Part shown: piece after piece, positions 1-13,073 of the stretch
Position numbering within the stretch: the first letter of the stretch is position 1
Layout: each line of letters opens with the position of its first letter
NCBI GenBank assembly: GCA_943788365.1
Contig: CALSPZ010000001.1
Coordinates: 806,001-870,000 of the forward strand
DNA from: CAJQGY01 sp905478015
GTDB lineage: Bacteria > Pseudomonadota > Gammaproteobacteria > Magnimaribacterales > D2472
Reading direction: 5' to 3'
Length of the DNA: 64,000 nt
Translations under genes and position numbers: made by a program
The notes under the pieces: generated by a model
The model's input: the letters and a program-made list of their open reading frames with translations, nothing else
Database searches by the model: none
Told to the model about the DNA's origin: nothing

Positions 1-1479
1 GAACTTGAAGCAACCATATCGCAAGTAATAGATGAAAATAATATTTCATCTGAATGGAATGAAGGATTGCTTAATGAGTTAAAGCATATAAACCTAGACT
101 TAAATTCTAAAAGAAAAGATCTTACAGCAGCGCCTTTTATAACAATAGATGGTGAAGATGCAAAAGATTTTGATGACGCGATCCATTGTATCTCTAACGA
201 GTCATCCTTCATCTTAAGTGTTGCTATTGCTGATGTTGCAGAATTAGTAAAGCAAGGCACTGCTCTTGATGATGAAGCTATAAATAGAGGCACATCGATA
301 TACTTTCCTTCTAAAGTTATCCCAATGCTACCAGAAGAAATTTCTAATAATCTTTGCTCGTTGGTACCAAATGAAATAAGAAATGTTGTAGTTTGTGAAA
401 TAATTTTTTCTATCAAGGGAGAAATACAAAGTTATAATTTTTTTGAAGCAAGAATAAGATCGCACAAAAGAATGACATACGCCCAAGTTGATAAATTTTT
501 AACTACTGGCTCTGGTCTAGATAGGAATATTAGTAGCTCTTTAAAGTCACTTCAAATTCTTACAAAAATATTATTAAAAATAAGGAATAAGAGAGGTGCG
601 TTGGAAATTGAGGGTCAAGAACCTCTGTTAGACATTGATGCTGAGGGTAGAGTAAAAAAGATAGTATTACCAAAAAGACTTTTTTCTCATCAAATGGTAG
701 AGGAGGCTATGCTAGCTGCTAATGTTTGTGCTGCTAACTTTATGAATAAAAATTATAATTTTGGTGTGTATAGGATCCATGAAGAACCTGATGAATTAAA
801 ACTAGAGAGCCTAAAGAATTTCTTTTCTTTGAAAGGCTTCGCAGGTTCTTTCTCTAAAGATCCTGCAAATCTAATCAAGCAATGTCTATTACATTCAAAA
901 GATCAAAAGCTAAGTAAAGTTCTTCAAACAGTTGTGCTACAAAGCTTAAAACGGGCAGAATATTCAACTGAAGAACTTGGTCATTTTGGATTGCAATTAG
1001 AGAGATATTCTCATTTCACATCACCAATAAGAAGATACCCTGATCTAATGACCCATAGGATGATTAAAAATATTTTAAGCAATACTTCCAATGAAGTTAA
1101 CAAGGATAATACAGAAGAGATATGCATTGAAATGTCTGAGCTAGAAAGAGTTGCTGAGAAATCATCAAGGCAAGTAACTCAACAAATGATATGTTTCTAT
1201 TTGAAGAAATATGTTGGGGAGGAAGTTAGTGCAATTGTTACTGGAATTGCTGAATTTGGTTTATTTGCCGAAATTCAAGGATTTTATATTTCTGGATTGA
1301 TACATGTTACTGATTTACCTAGTGACAGGTATTTTCTTGACAAAGATTCAAATATTTTAAAAGGGAAGAAAACTGGGAGATCTTATAGATTAGGTCAGAA
1401 TATTCTAGTCACCATAGCGAATGTATCAGCGGAAGAAAGAAAAATAACGCTAGTTCCAAAATATAAAAAAAATAAATGA
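1..1479 (+). CDS. rnr: Ribonuclease R, 3' part (5' end outside window)
   Basis: Processive 3'-5' exoribonuclease of the RNB/RNase II family that degrades structured RNA. The frame is open from base 1 with no convincing start, so the N-terminal cold-shock domains lie upstream of the window. The RNB catalytic signature GEDAKDFDDA, with its metal-binding aspartates, lies near codon 50 of the visible part, and the C-terminus carries an S1 RNA-binding domain (about the last 85 residues, GLFAEIQGFYISGLIHV). The lysine-rich tail is short. The stop overlaps the rlmB start by 4 bp (ATGA), implying co-transcription; rnr-rlmB is a common gammaproteobacterial pair. Identity is secure; only completeness is lacking. 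Confidence 0.95.
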   Translation, partial: ELEATISQVIDENNISSEWNEGLLNELKHINLDLNSKRKDLTAAPFITIDGEDAKDFDDAIHCISNESSFILSVAIADVAELVKQGTALDDEAINRGTSIYFPSKVIPMLPEEISNNLCSLVPNEIRNVVVCEIIFSIKGEIQSYNFFEARIRSHKRMTYAQVDKFLTTGSGLDRNISSSLKSLQILTKILLKIRNKRGALEIEGQEPLLDIDAEGRVKKIVLPKRLFSHQMVEEAMLAANVCAANFMNKNYNFGVYRIHEEPDELKLESLKNFFSLKGFAGSFSKDPANLIKQCLLHSKDQKLSKVLQTVVLQSLKRAEYSTEELGHFGLQLERYSHFTSPIRRYPDLMTHRMIKNILSNTSNEVNKDNTEEICIEMSELERVAEKSSRQVTQQMICFYLKKYVGEEVSAIVTGIAEFGLFAEIQGFYISGLIHVTDLPSDRYFLDKDSNILKGKKTGRSYRLGQNILVTIANVSAEERKITLVPKYKKNK

Positions 1480-2198
1480 GCGATAAAGATAATAATGTAA
1501 GAATAGGATTCCATAGCATCGAAAGTATTGTTGAAAATACTCCCGAAATTATTAAGAAGGTAATTCTTCCAGCCAAAAGAGATGATTTTAGGTTAAAGAA
1601 TCTTAAGGAACGTCTTAATGAAGCAGGGATATCTTTTGAAAGTTCATTCAAGTTAAAGCAAGAGCCTGAGGCATATATAAAAGAACAATCAGAACAGAAC
1701 TTTAAAGACTTAAAAAGCTTTATAAACAATTTTAAAGGCAGCCCCTTGTTACTTATCTTAGATAATGTGATAGATCCAAGGAATCTTGGTGCATGCATAA
1801 GATCTGCTGCTGTAACTGGTGTGGATGCAGTAATAATAAACAAACATCACTGCGCTCCTTCAAATTCAATATCCCATAAAGTGGCCGCTGGTGGTTTCGA
1901 ATTTTCAAATATATTCCATGTGACCAACTTGATAAATTGCTTTAAATATTTAAAGGAGGCTGGGATCAACATCAGTGGTCTAAGTGAACATGCTGATGAA
2001 AAATATACAGATAATAATTTTAAAGAGTCCTGCGCATTGGTTATGGGATCAGAAGAAGGTGGCATTAGAAAGAAAACACTTGAGAAGTGTGACAATATTA
2101 TCAATCTATCTTCAAATAATCGATTTAAAAGTTTTAATGTTTCTGTTGCTACAGGAATTATACTTTCTGAAGCGGTCAGGCAAAGAAATAAGGTTTAA
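1476..2198 (+). CDS. rlmB: 23S rRNA (guanosine-2'-O-)-methyltransferase RlmB
   Basis: SpoU/TrmH-family enzyme that methylates the 2'-O of a conserved guanosine (G2251 in E. coli) in the peptidyl-transferase loop of 23S rRNA, using SAM. All three SPOUT motifs are visible: NVIDPRNLGACIRSA (motif 1), MGSEEGGI (motif 2) and NVSVATGIILSEA (motif 3), after an N-terminal substrate-binding domain of about 80 residues. At 240 aa it has the usual length. The ATG overlaps the rnr stop by 4 bp. The SPOUT knot is certain; the exact target base is inferred from family and the rnr neighbour. Confidence 0.93.
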   Translation: MSDKDNNVRIGFHSIESIVENTPEIIKKVILPAKRDDFRLKNLKERLNEAGISFESSFKLKQEPEAYIKEQSEQNFKDLKSFINNFKGSPLLLILDNVIDPRNLGACIRSAAVTGVDAVIINKHHCAPSNSISHKVAAGGFEFSNIFHVTNLINCFKYLKEAGINISGLSEHADEKYTDNNFKESCALVMGSEEGGIRKKTLEKCDNIINLSSNNRFKSFNVSVATGIILSEAVRQRNKV

Positions 2199-2233
2199 CT
2201 TGATATGATATTATTTTCTATTAGACTTCTAAC

Positions 2234-3148
2234 ATGTTAAAACAAAGAACACTTCGAAATGCTATCAAGGCAAAAGGCATTGGACTCCACACTGGAAAAG
2301 TTGTAAATATGGAGCTTATTCCATCTGGTCCTAATACCGGAATACACTTTATTAGATCTGATATAGATGAAAATATAAAAATACCAGCTCGTGTAGAAAA
2401 CGTAGGAGACACTAGTCTTTCAACAGCTCTTATAAAAGATGACATCAAGGTTTCTACAATTGAGCATTTGCTATCAGCAATTGCAGGATTGGGAATAGAT
2501 AACTGCATTATTAAAGTTGACGGGCCTGAGGTTCCTATAATGGATGGGAGCTCAAGTCCTTTTGTTTTTTTAATTCAATCAGCGGGACTACAAGAACAAG
2601 AATCATTAAAGAAATTTATAAAAGTAACTAAAGAGGTAACTGTAAGACGTGATGATGCATTTGCAACTATAAAACCATATGATGGTTTCAAGGTTTCTTT
2701 TAAGGTTGAATTTGACCATCCTGTTCATAAAAAACTTCCGTCAGAATCTATAATAGATTTCTCATCGACATCATTTGTTAAAGAAGTTTGTAGAGCTAGA
2801 ACTTTTGGTTCAATGAATGATCTTGAGTTGCTTAAGTCTCAAAACCTCGCGCTTGGAGCAAGTGTTTCAAATGCTATAGCCTTTGGTGATGATGAGATTC
2901 TAAATGAAGAAGGGCTTAGATTTGAAGATGAAATAGTGAAGCATAAAATGTTGGATGCAATAGGAGATCTATATTTGCTGGGTCATAATCTTATAGGTCA
3001 ATTCTCAGGCTTTAAATCTGGTCATGCGCTCAATAATGAATTGCTAAAAAAAATCATAGCCTCTGAAGATGCTTATGAAATTATAGAATTTGAAAATTTT
3101 GATAATGCCCCCATTTCTTATTCAAGACCTCCTTTTGGAGATGTGTGA
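2234..3148 (+). CDS. lpxC: UDP-3-O-acyl-N-acetylglucosamine deacetylase LpxC
   Basis: Zinc-dependent deacetylase that performs the committed step of lipid A synthesis, so the cell makes LPS. The protein starts in typical fashion (KQRTLRNAIKAKGIGLHTGK) and carries the zinc-binding helices EHLLSA, near residue 78, and HKMLDAIGDLYLLG, near residue 236, plus the FVKEVCRARTFG segment. At 304 aa it is of normal length. It is followed 14 bp later by the preferred secA start; in E. coli too the order is lpxC-(secM)-secA. No SecM-like arrest peptide fits in this gap, so SecM-type control of secA is absent here. Confidence 0.97.
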   Translation: MLKQRTLRNAIKAKGIGLHTGKVVNMELIPSGPNTGIHFIRSDIDENIKIPARVENVGDTSLSTALIKDDIKVSTIEHLLSAIAGLGIDNCIIKVDGPEVPIMDGSSSPFVFLIQSAGLQEQESLKKFIKVTKEVTVRRDDAFATIKPYDGFKVSFKVEFDHPVHKKLPSESIIDFSSTSFVKEVCRARTFGSMNDLELLKSQNLALGASVSNAIAFGDDEILNEEGLRFEDEIVKHKMLDAIGDLYLLGHNLIGQFSGFKSGHALNNELLKKIIASEDAYEIIEFENFDNAPISYSRPPFGDV

Positions 3149-3162
3149 TTAATTGATTGGAT

Positions 3163-5883
3163 ATGTTTAAGCTATTAAAGAAAATATTTAAAACAAGCAA
3201 TGATAGAACCATTCAACGAATGATGGTTTCTGTTAATGAGATTAATGATCTTGAGGATCAAATCCAAGAAAAACCTGAGTCTTATTTTAAAGAGCTCAAA
3301 CATGAGCTTAATATTTTATATAAAGATAAGGATAAAAAATTAGACTCTATTCTTCCACTTGCGTTTGCTGCAACTCGAGAAGCAAGCAAAAGAACTCTTG
3401 GTCTAAGACATTTTGACTCGCAATTGCTAGGAGGCATGGCCTTATCTGAAGGAAATATAGCTGAGATGAAAACTGGTGAAGGTAAAACACTTGTAGCAAC
3501 TCTTCCAGCTTTCTTAAATGCCTCTATTGGAAATAAGACTGTTTTAGTTACAGTCAATGATTATCTTGCAAAAAGGGATGCTGAGTGGATGAAGCCAGTA
3601 TACGAATACTTAGGCCTGACTGTTGGAGTTGTCTATTCAAACCAAAATGCAGAAGAAAAAAAACAAGCGTATGATTCAGATATTATTTATGCCACCAATA
3701 ATGAACTTGGATTTGATTACTTAAGAGACAATATGGCTCATAGAGTTGAAGATAGGGTTCAGTGCTCGCTAGATTTTGCAATTATTGATGAGGTTGATTC
3801 AATTCTGATAGATGAAGCCAGAACACCTCTTATTATTTCCGGTCCATCAGCTGAAAGCTCGGAAATGTATAAAAAAATTAAAGGGTTTATACCTAAACTA
3901 GTTAAGCAAGATAGAGAAGCTACTGAAGAAGAGCCTCTTCTGGAAGATGAAAGAGGGCATTTTATTATTGACGAAAAAAATAGGACTATTGACTTAACTG
4001 ATGATGGTTATTTAGTTGTTGAAACGATGCTTGAGGAGGATGGAATAATTGGTCAAGGTGACGGGCTTTATTCTGTATCTAATTTAAAAATTATGAAGTT
4101 TGTTCAAGCTAGTCTTAAAGCGAGCTTTCTTTTTAAAAAAAATATTCACTATTTAGTAAGAAATAATGAAGTGTTGCTTATTGATGAGCATACCGGAAGA
4201 ACAATGCCTGGAAGGAGAATTAGTGAAGGGGTTCATCAAGCTTTAGAGTGTAAAGAAAATGTAACAATCCAAAGAGAGTCTCAAACACTTGCATCGACCA
4301 CATTTCAGAATTTCTTTAGATTATTTAAAACTCTCTCTGGTATGACTGGAACTGCTGATACGGAGGCTCCTGAATTTAGAGAAATTTACAATCTCAATGT
4401 TGTGATAATTCCTACAAATGTTCCAATGGCTAGGAATGATATGAATGATCTAGTGTTTCAAAATAGAAATGCTAAATTTAAGGCTCTTGTAAAAGAAATT
4501 ATTGAGATCAGAGAGAAGGATGCCCCTGTATTGGTTGGAACTGCATCCGTAGAATCATCTGAGGAAGTTTCTGATTATTTAACAAAAGCAAAAATTCCTC
4601 ATCAAGTCTTAAATGCAAAACATCACGAAAAAGAAGCTGAAATAATAGCCAATGCTGGACGGCCTGGTGTTGTAACGATTGCAACCAATATGGCTGGAAG
4701 GGGAACTGATATAGTCTTGGGTGGTAAAAAAGACGATCAAGATCTTGTTGGATGGGAAAAAAACAATAAAACTGTTTTAGATGCTGGAGGTCTGCACATT
4801 CTTGGAACTGAAAGGCATGAATCTAGAAGAATAGATAATCAGCTTAGGGGAAGATCTGGAAGACAGGGTGATCCAGGGTACTCAAGGTTTTTTCTATCTA
4901 TGAATGATGACCTATTAAGGTTATTCATAACAGATTCAAGAAAGAATTTGTTTGAAAAGTTAGGTATGGGAGATGAGCCAATAGAGCATGGCATGCTATC
5001 AAGAAGTATTGAAAATTCACAGACAAGAATTGAAGCTAGAAACTTTGATGCTCGAAAAAACTTACTAGAATATGATGATGTTTCAAATGAACAAAGAAAG
5101 GCCACTTACTCATTAAGAGACCAGCTCCTTGAAGAAGAATCAATAAATGAAACTATTCAAATTCTTATTGAAGAGCAGTTTAGGTCAATAGCATATCGAT
5201 ATGTCCCGCTAGAATCAATTGAATCTCAGTGGAAGTTAGAAGAATTGGATCTCTATCTTAAAGATACATTTGACTTAGAAACAGGGATACATATTAAAGC
5301 GACAGAGAATAAAAAATTACTACCCTCTTCTATAGCAGAAGATATAATAAACTTCGCTAAAAACCATTACAAAAATAAGTATGAGCTGCTTGGCAATAAT
5401 CTTAAAGATCTAGAAAGACAAATCATGCTACAGGTTCTTGATGTGCACTGGAAAGAACACTTAGCGGAAATAGATCACCTGAGAGGAAGTGTAGGCCTAA
5501 GGGCGTATGCTCAAAAAAATCCAAAAAATGAATTTAAAAAAGAAGCATATAATATGTTTGAAAGTATGCTCGATGAAATAGATTTTGAAACAATAAAAGT
5601 ATTATTTTCTTTAAAAATCTCTTCAGAGGAAGATTTGAAAAGAGCTGAAAGAAAAAATACAACAAATGACCCTGATATTAGTTTAAATAAGCAAGAAATT
5701 TCTCAGAATTTTGAAGATAACAATAGACGTGGAGCCTCAAACACTGCTTCGGCAATAAAAAGAGACGAGCCAAAAATTGGAAGGAATGAATTAGTAAAAA
5801 TCACAAATGGTAAAGAAACAAAAGAGATGAAATATAAAAAAGCTCAAGCTTTAATTGAAAAAAGTGAGTGGAAAATTATTTAA
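3163..5883 (+). CDS. secA: Preprotein translocase ATPase SecA
   Basis: ATP-driven motor that pushes unfolded preproteins through SecYEG. Walker A is visible as MKTGEGKTL (about residue 105), the DEAD-type Walker B as IDEVDSILIDEARTPL, and the second RecA domain as TNMAGRGTDI. The wing/IRA1 region (LQVLDVHWKEHL) is intact. I place the start at ATG 3163 (MFKLLKKIFKTSNDRT), which matches the family N-terminus; a TTG two codons upstream is also possible. The C-terminal end (about 906 aa in all) lacks the usual Cys-rich zinc motif that binds SecB and phospholipid: the tail is KYKKAQALIEKSEWKII. It converges on yacG with only 9 bp between stops. Confidence 0.97.
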   Translation: MFKLLKKIFKTSNDRTIQRMMVSVNEINDLEDQIQEKPESYFKELKHELNILYKDKDKKLDSILPLAFAATREASKRTLGLRHFDSQLLGGMALSEGNIAEMKTGEGKTLVATLPAFLNASIGNKTVLVTVNDYLAKRDAEWMKPVYEYLGLTVGVVYSNQNAEEKKQAYDSDIIYATNNELGFDYLRDNMAHRVEDRVQCSLDFAIIDEVDSILIDEARTPLIISGPSAESSEMYKKIKGFIPKLVKQDREATEEEPLLEDERGHFIIDEKNRTIDLTDDGYLVVETMLEEDGIIGQGDGLYSVSNLKIMKFVQASLKASFLFKKNIHYLVRNNEVLLIDEHTGRTMPGRRISEGVHQALECKENVTIQRESQTLASTTFQNFFRLFKTLSGMTGTADTEAPEFREIYNLNVVIIPTNVPMARNDMNDLVFQNRNAKFKALVKEIIEIREKDAPVLVGTASVESSEEVSDYLTKAKIPHQVLNAKHHEKEAEIIANAGRPGVVTIATNMAGRGTDIVLGGKKDDQDLVGWEKNNKTVLDAGGLHILGTERHESRRIDNQLRGRSGRQGDPGYSRFFLSMNDDLLRLFITDSRKNLFEKLGMGDEPIEHGMLSRSIENSQTRIEARNFDARKNLLEYDDVSNEQRKATYSLRDQLLEEESINETIQILIEEQFRSIAYRYVPLESIESQWKLEELDLYLKDTFDLETGIHIKATENKKLLPSSIAEDIINFAKNHYKNKYELLGNNLKDLERQIMLQVLDVHWKEHLAEIDHLRGSVGLRAYAQKNPKNEFKKEAYNMFESMLDEIDFETIKVLFSLKISSEEDLKRAERKNTTNDPDISLNKQEISQNFEDNNRRGASNTASAIKRDEPKIGRNELVKITNGKETKEMKYKKAQALIEKSEWKII

Positions 5884-5892
5884 ATTTACAAA

Positions 5893-6057
5893 CTAATCTT
5901 CATAAAAATCTTCTGAGTTTACGGGTCTTGAGATTATATTTTCTTCATTTGCCCAACTACCAAAATCAATCAGCTTACATACTTCAGAGCAAAAAGGCCT
6001 ATACTCATTATCTTTAGTCATATTTGTAACTTTTTCACATCGGGGGCATTTATTCAT
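5893..6057 (-). CDS. yacG: DNA gyrase inhibitor / zinc-ribbon protein YacG
   Basis: Small zinc-ribbon protein of 54 aa, read from ATG at 6057 to TAG at 5893. Family members bind one zinc ion and inhibit gyrase by binding GyrB. The four zinc ligands are visible as CPRC near the N-terminus and CSEVC about 20 residues later, followed by the diagnostic segment KLIDFGSWANEE. It lies 8 bp downstream of coaE on the same strand, the standard coaE-yacG arrangement in proteobacteria. Family membership is clear from the motif order; the inhibitory role is known from E. coli only. Confidence 0.93.
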   Translation of the reverse strand: MNKCPRCEKVTNMTKDNEYRPFCSEVCKLIDFGSWANEENIISRPVNSEDFYED

Positions 6058-6065
6058 ATTAATTC

Positions 6066-6653
6066 CTAGAGAAGGTTTAGGTAAAATTTATGTAAATTGT
6101 TAACTTCATTTTTTAGGTGCTCTAAGTCTGAATTATTTTCAATTACATCATCCGAAATACTAAGTCTCTCACTCCTTGTTGCTTGATTCAATAAAATATT
6201 TTTTATATTTTTTATATTTACAGAATCTCTAGTGCTAGCTCTTTCTATTTGAAGAGACTCTTCACAGTCAATTAGAAGTATTCGATCATAATTATTCTGA
6301 GAGCTAGTCTCAAATATTAATGGGACTTCTATTATTTGATATGGGGACAATGAGGAAGTAATTAATTTCGAGATTGTATCCCTTACTATTGGGTGAATAA
6401 TGTGTTCTAAAGATTTTTTTAGATCAGGTTCAACAAAGATTTTTTTTCTTAATAGGGCCTTGTTAACATTGCCATCTTTATCAAGAAAGCTAGTACCAAA
6501 TACCTTAAGAAATTTAAGATATCCAGCTGACTCTTTTTCTAAAACATTATTGGCAATTTTGTCAGCTTCAATAACATCAATTCCAATAATTTTAAAAAAA
6601 TTTGCTGCTGCTGATTTTCCGGAACCAATGCCGCCTGTTAATCCAATTATCAT
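6066..6653 (-). CDS. coaE: Dephospho-CoA kinase
   Basis: Last enzyme of coenzyme A synthesis: phosphorylates the 3'-hydroxyl of dephospho-CoA with ATP. The P-loop GLTGGIGSGKSA starts at residue 4, and the family motifs DVIEADKIA and HPIVRD follow at the expected positions. At 195 aa it is of normal length. It forms a two-gene unit with yacG and begins shortly after the rRNA operon terminator (6681-6710) on the same strand, so it presumably has its own weak promoter or lives on terminator read-through; I do not see a convincing promoter in the 30 bp available. Confidence 0.95.
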   Translation of the reverse strand: MIIGLTGGIGSGKSAAANFFKIIGIDVIEADKIANNVLEKESAGYLKFLKVFGTSFLDKDGNVNKALLRKKIFVEPDLKKSLEHIIHPIVRDTISKLITSSLSPYQIIEVPLIFETSSQNNYDRILLIDCEESLQIERASTRDSVNIKNIKNILLNQATRSERLSISDDVIENNSDLEHLKNEVNNLHKFYLNLL

Positions 6654-6680
6654 ATAAACATTATCACAGAAAAAGACATA

Positions 6681-6710
6681 AAAAAAAGGCCCTCATGAAT
6701 GAGAGCCTTT
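6681..6710 (-). terminator. Intrinsic terminator of the rRNA operon
   Basis: Read on the minus strand, a hairpin of two perfect arms (6 bp and 5 bp separated by one mismatch, with a 2-nt loop) at 6685-6710 is followed by a run of seven T at 6687-6681. It lies about 12 bp after the 3' end of 5S rRNA and just ahead of coaE, the right place to end rRNA transcription. Confidence 0.85.
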
Positions 6711-6721
6711 CTAAGTTAAAA

Positions 6722-6840
6722 AGCCTGACGATTTCCTACTCTCACACAGGGAGACCCTGCACTACCATTGGCGTTAACTCGTTTCACTTCTGAGTTCGAG
6801 ATGGGATCAGGTGGTGCCAAGTTGCTATTGTCATCAGGCA
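6722..6840 (-). rRNA. rrf: 5S ribosomal RNA
   Basis: Read on the minus strand the sequence begins TGCCTGATGAC and ends GTCAGGC, which pair as helix I. The conserved internal segments of gammaproteobacterial 5S rRNA (CCATCTCGAACTCAGAAGTG, and GGGTCTCCC with GAGAGTAGG) are present in order. Ends are set by the terminal helix and could be off by one or two bases. It is the last gene of the 16S-23S-5S operon. Confidence 0.96.
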
Positions 6841-6909
6841 AACTGGTATGAATTTTCTTAATTTTTTTGATTTCACTACAATGTTACTCAAATCATAAAC
6901 CTTACTTAA

Positions 6910-9814
<2,905 letters not shown>

Positions 9815-10031
9815 TTAAAAAAGGTTATTATTTTTTTTTGAGAGTAACTTAATAAAATTTAAATTACTTTTTCACGTATATATAAATACATACGTTACTT
9901 TTTAATTGCAGTGATCTCATGTATACATAAATGTATACACTAGAAAATTACATACCAATGATTTTACATAACTAAATGTTCTTTTTTAATATTTGATTAC
10001 TCGTGTGGGCGTTTAAAACGCGATTTATCGT
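9815..10031 (-). other. 16S-23S internal transcribed spacer without tRNA genes
   Basis: The spacer is only about 217 nt and very AT-rich. Neither strand contains a tRNA-like cloverleaf or the TTCGAATC-type T-loop that tRNA-Ile or tRNA-Ala would show, and most of the length is accounted for by processing arms. Bases 9978-10013 are the 3' arm of the 16S processing stem (36 nt, complementary to 11623-11658 in the leader); bases around 9815-9848 form the 5' arm of the 23S stem. Confidence 0.85.
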
Positions 10032-11567
<1,536 letters not shown>

Positions 11568-11622
11568 TATCATGTTTTGTTGATTTTTATAAAAAATCTA
11601 AATTATTTTTTCTCGTATTTTG

Positions 11623-11658
11623 AACACCCACACGAGTAACCAAATATTTTTAAAGAAC
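11623..11658 (-). other. 5' arm of the 16S rRNA processing stem (leader)
   Basis: In the transcript this 36-nt leader segment begins GUUCUUUAAAAAU (a boxA-like start) and is complementary over its full length to the spacer segment 9978-10013: 31 Watson-Crick pairs, two G-U pairs and one 3-nt mismatch block, with no gaps. It brackets the whole 16S gene, the arrangement of RNase III processing stems in bacterial rRNA precursors. Confidence 0.85.
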
Positions 11659-11675
11659 AACCGTCTCAAGGACGG

Positions 11676-11738
11676 ACGCGTATTCTAACTAAGTTATTCT
11701 AAAGAAGATACCTTTTTTTTTAATTTTTTTGTTTATCT
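11676..11738 (-). promoter_or_regulatory. Candidate rRNA operon promoter with A-tract upstream element and GC discriminator
   Basis: On the minus strand a -10-like TAGAAT (11687-11682) is followed by a G+C-rich discriminator (ACGCGTCCGTCC), the hallmark of stringently controlled stable-RNA promoters. No good -35 hexamer stands 16-18 bp upstream. Long A-tracts at 11729-11712 could act as an UP element; they overlap the last codons and stop of ilvC. A small hairpin (CCGTC/GACGG) lies in the first transcribed bases. The discriminator and position are suggestive, the missing -35 is the weak point. Confidence 0.45.
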
Positions 11739-12763
11739 ACTAATTTCTTGTTATTTAGGAATTTCATCTTAGATCTTAGCTCGCTTCCAACGAGCTCAAT
11801 GGGATGATTTTTTGTTGCTTCCCGGCTAGATTTCATGAATGGTCCGCCGGATCCATCATTGCTTTGACGACAGTCATTTAGAAAATCGTCTGCAAAATTA
11901 CCAGACTGAATATTTGCTAATATTTCTTTCATTGCATCTTTGGTTGCAGGAGTTATAACTTTTGGCCCACTAAGGTAATCGCCATATTCAGCAGTATTAG
12001 ATATAGAGTAATGCATATTTGCTATGCCACCTTCTTGTATTAAGTCTGTAATTAATTTTGTTTCATGCAAGCACTCAAAGTATGCCATCTCAGGGCTATA
12101 TCCAGCCTCAACAAGAGTTTCATATCCAGCTTTTATTAAAGCCGTGATGCCTCCACATAGAACTGCCTGCTCACCAAATAAATCTGTCTCTGTTTCTTCT
12201 TTAAAAGAAGTCTCAAGAACACCAGCACGAGTACCTCCATTGGCTTTTGCATATGAGAGAGCAACATCTTTGGCGTTATAAGCTTCACCAGTTATCGCAT
12301 CCTCATAAATTGCAATTAAAGATGGAACTCCACCACCATTTTCATAAGTGCTTCTAACTGTATGACCTGGTCCTTTTGGAGCAATCATTACAACACTATG
12401 TCCAGCTTCAGGGGTTATTTTTTTAAAATGCACATTGAATCCATGAGCAAAAGCGAGGATTGCATTATCTTTAAGATTTGGTTTTATCTCATTATTATAT
12501 ATAGCTGCCTGAAACTCATCAGGTGTTAATATCATGACTAAATCTGCATCTTTTACTGAATCCGAAACATTGGTAACTTTTAAACCGGCCTCCTCAGCTT
12601 TCGACCATGATGATGATCCTTCTCTTAAACCAACAGTCACTTTTACTCCTGAATCATGAAGGTTGTTTGCATGGGCATGACCTTGTGAGCCATATCCTAT
12701 TATTGAAACATTCATATTTTTGATAATTTCTATATTGGCATCTTCTTCATAATAAATTTTCAT
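11720..12763 (-). CDS. ilvC: Ketol-acid reductoisomerase (NADP+)
   Basis: Second common enzyme of valine and isoleucine synthesis: rearranges and reduces acetolactate or acetohydroxybutyrate with NADPH and magnesium. The N-terminal Rossmann motif GYGSQGHAHANNLHDSG is near residue 23, with the cofactor-binding VGLREGSSSW after it, and the catalytic C-terminal knotted domain contains ETETDLFGEQ and CLHETKLITDL. At 347 aa it is a short class I enzyme. It is the last gene of ilvB-ilvN-ilvC (22-bp gap from ilvN). No terminator follows; the rRNA leader begins at once. Confidence 0.97.
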   Translation of the reverse strand: MKIYYEEDANIEIIKNMNVSIIGYGSQGHAHANNLHDSGVKVTVGLREGSSSWSKAEEAGLKVTNVSDSVKDADLVMILTPDEFQAAIYNNEIKPNLKDNAILAFAHGFNVHFKKITPEAGHSVVMIAPKGPGHTVRSTYENGGGVPSLIAIYEDAITGEAYNAKDVALSYAKANGGTRAGVLETSFKEETETDLFGEQAVLCGGITALIKAGYETLVEAGYSPEMAYFECLHETKLITDLIQEGGIANMHYSISNTAEYGDYLSGPKVITPATKDAMKEILANIQSGNFADDFLNDCRQSNDGSGGPFMKSSREATKNHPIELVGSELRSKMKFLNNKKLVDKQKN

Positions 12764-12785
12764 AATTTTTCCTTAGAGTTATTTT

Positions 12786-13073
12786 TTATTTCTTTTCATC
12801 TGCGTAGAGAACGTCAATAAGTTTATTAATTTGTCTTAAAATCTGTGTCTGCAAAGCATCACTAACTTTTGTGGATATGGTCATCTTAGAAACCTCATTC
12901 GGCTTTAACTGAATATTGAGATCATTTTCTAACCAAGAGAATTCTGATGTATCTTCAACAGCATCAACGTGGAGGCTAAGTATGTTGTAGCCTCGTTGAT
13001 GGAATAGGCCTACAATTCTGGCGAGAGCTCCTGGTTTATTTTCTAAGATAATTAGTATATTTTTTTTATTCAT
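12786..13073 (-). CDS. ilvN: Acetolactate synthase small (regulatory) subunit, short form
   Basis: Regulatory subunit of acetohydroxyacid synthase. A single ACT domain fills most of the protein (ILENKPGALARIVGLFHQRGYNI at the N-terminus, where valine-binding subunits have their effector site). At 95 aa it is like E. coli IlvN and much shorter than the roughly 160-aa IlvH type, lacking the C-terminal ACT-like domain. The start overlaps the ilvB stop by 4 bp (ATGA), so translation is probably coupled and subunits made in equal number. Whether valine inhibits it cannot be read from the sequence. Confidence 0.92.
   Translation of the reverse strand: MNKKNILIILENKPGALARIVGLFHQRGYNILSLHVDAVEDTSEFSWLENDLNIQLKPNEVSKMTISTKVSDALQTQILRQINKLIDVLYADEKK

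Noticed and set aside
3157..3162. TTG 3157 as secA start
   Set aside because: ATG 3163 gives the family N-terminus MFKLL; the TTG adds only two unmatched residues.
9815..10031. Possible tRNA-Ile or tRNA-Ala in the rRNA spacer
   Set aside because: No T-loop or anticodon arm found on either strand; the space is filled by processing-stem arms.
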